Source: Burkholderiales bacterium
GTDB taxonomy: Bacteria > Pseudomonadota > Gammaproteobacteria > Burkholderiales > SG8-41
Reading direction: 5' to 3'
DNA: 16,229 nucleotides
NCBI GenBank assembly: GCA_005800795.1
Contig: SYEN01000495.1
Location: forward strand, 1 to 16,229
Made by a program: the position numbers and the translations under genes. The notes beneath the pieces are model-generated. The model saw nothing but the letters and a program-made list of their open reading frames with translations. It was not told the origin of the DNA and ran no database searches. Below, piece by piece: positions 15,710 to 16,229 of the stretch (position 1 is its first letter; every line of letters begins with the position of its first letter).

Positions 15710-16229
15710 TCAAGCCTTGGGCGGTGGAAAATAGCTGATGACCTCGGAGCTCAAGATTGCTTCCTCGCCGCCCGCCGCCTCGATGAGCCGGCGCTGATCC
15801 GCCTTCGCCCGGCGATCGATCTCATCTGGATCGCAAATTGCGCGCAGGGCGCGTTCGTGCTCGGCCAGGATACCGCCGTGATCGGGATCGCCCGCAAGGT
15901 CGCGCGTCTCCTGTGGATCTGCCTGCATGTCGAACAACTGCGGCGGACCATCGCAGTAGTGCACGTATTTGAAGCGCGCGGAGCGCAGCATATAACTTCC
16001 GGCGGCGGAACCTGCCCCGTGGTACTCGGCGAATACATTGCGGTTCTCGCCTGGTGCCTCAATCGTGCGATAGAGCGAGCGCCCGTGCTGAGCGTCGTCT
16101 TCCAGCGCTGGTTTCGCGCCGACGGTCTCGACGATGGTCGGGAAAAGGTCGACAAGGGAGACGTTCTCAGGCACCACCCGCCCCGCCGGCACATCGGGGC
16201 CGCTCACGATCAACGGGACGGCGGTGGCA
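15710..16229 (-). CDS. Sulfatase, C-terminal part (5' end outside window)
   Basis: The last roughly 172 residues of a third sulfatase-family enzyme; the frame is open to the window edge, so the catalytic cysteine and metal ligands lie outside. The visible text is that of a sulfatase C-terminal half: AVPLIVSGPDVPAG, VSLVDLFPTIVE, AEYHGAGSAAGSYMLRSAR, FKYVHYCDGPPQLFDM and DPQETRDLAGDP. The layout, with a YHGAG..S..YMLR strand, the short KYVHY strand and a long charged C-terminal helix (EIDRRAKADQRRLIEAAGG), is closest to choline-sulfatase-like enzymes, but the class cannot be fixed without the N-terminus. It is the most upstream gene seen in the minus-strand sulfatase operon, so the operon's promoter is outside the window. 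Confidence 0.85.
   Translation of the reverse strand, partial: ATAVPLIVSGPDVPAGRVVPENVSLVDLFPTIVETVGAKPALEDDAQHGRSLYRTIEAPGENRNVFAEYHGAGSAAGSYMLRSARFKYVHYCDGPPQLFDMQADPQETRDLAGDPDHGGILAEHERALRAICDPDEIDRRAKADQRRLIEAAGGEEAILSSEVISYFPPPKA

Noticed and set aside
1..16229. CRISPR arrays, tRNA/rRNA genes, phage or conjugation genes
   Set aside because: No regularly spaced repeats, no tRNA- or rRNA-like stretch, and no integrase, relaxase or structural phage genes were seen on either strand.

Overview
The window reads as chromosome of a betaproteobacterium, most likely Burkholderiales. The reasons are high GC, dense use of orphan Bug/TctC-type solute receptors (three intact genes and one internally deleted), and the mix of MmgE/PrpD, Asp/Glu-racemase-fold, amidohydrolase and sulfatase genes typical of that order's accessory catabolic regions. 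The taxonomic call is inference; there is no rRNA or other marker here.

Layout. (1) 1-492: the 3' end of accC (biotin carboxylase), the only housekeeping gene. (2) 493-1293: no intact gene, but 534-1206 is a decayed IS3-family transposase (orfB) relic with three in-frame stops, one frameshift and all three catalytic acidic positions replaced. (3) 1294-2316: a secreted metallo-beta-lactamase-fold protein lacking the first metal-binding His. (4) 2396-6479, plus strand: MmgE/PrpD protein, racemase-fold protein with both catalytic Cys positions replaced, Bug receptor gene with its centre deleted, and a TcuA-like FAD dehydrogenase. (5) 6487-9389, minus strand: amidohydrolase followed by two Bug receptors, convergent with block 4. 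(6) 9537-10805, plus strand: MFS transporter, divergent from block 5. (7) 10989 to the window end, minus strand: three sulfatase genes with a Bug receptor between the second and third in transcription order.

Working together (inference): blocks 4 and 5 look like two operons for uptake and oxidation of one or more carboxylic acids. The Bug proteins would bind the acid in the periplasm, although no TctA/TctB membrane subunits lie here, so they would have to use partners encoded elsewhere. The PrpD-like and TcuA-like enzymes would then act on a hydroxylated or saturated di/tricarboxylate. Block 7 looks like an organosulfate-desulfation operon with Cys-type sulfatases: one has a signal peptide, one has none, and the third runs off the edge. 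No formylglycine-generating enzyme is in the window.

The strongest points for follow-up are the racemase-fold protein without catalytic cysteines, the sulfatase-Bug-sulfatase-sulfatase operon, the internally deleted receptor gene, and the hidden IS3 relic next to accC.
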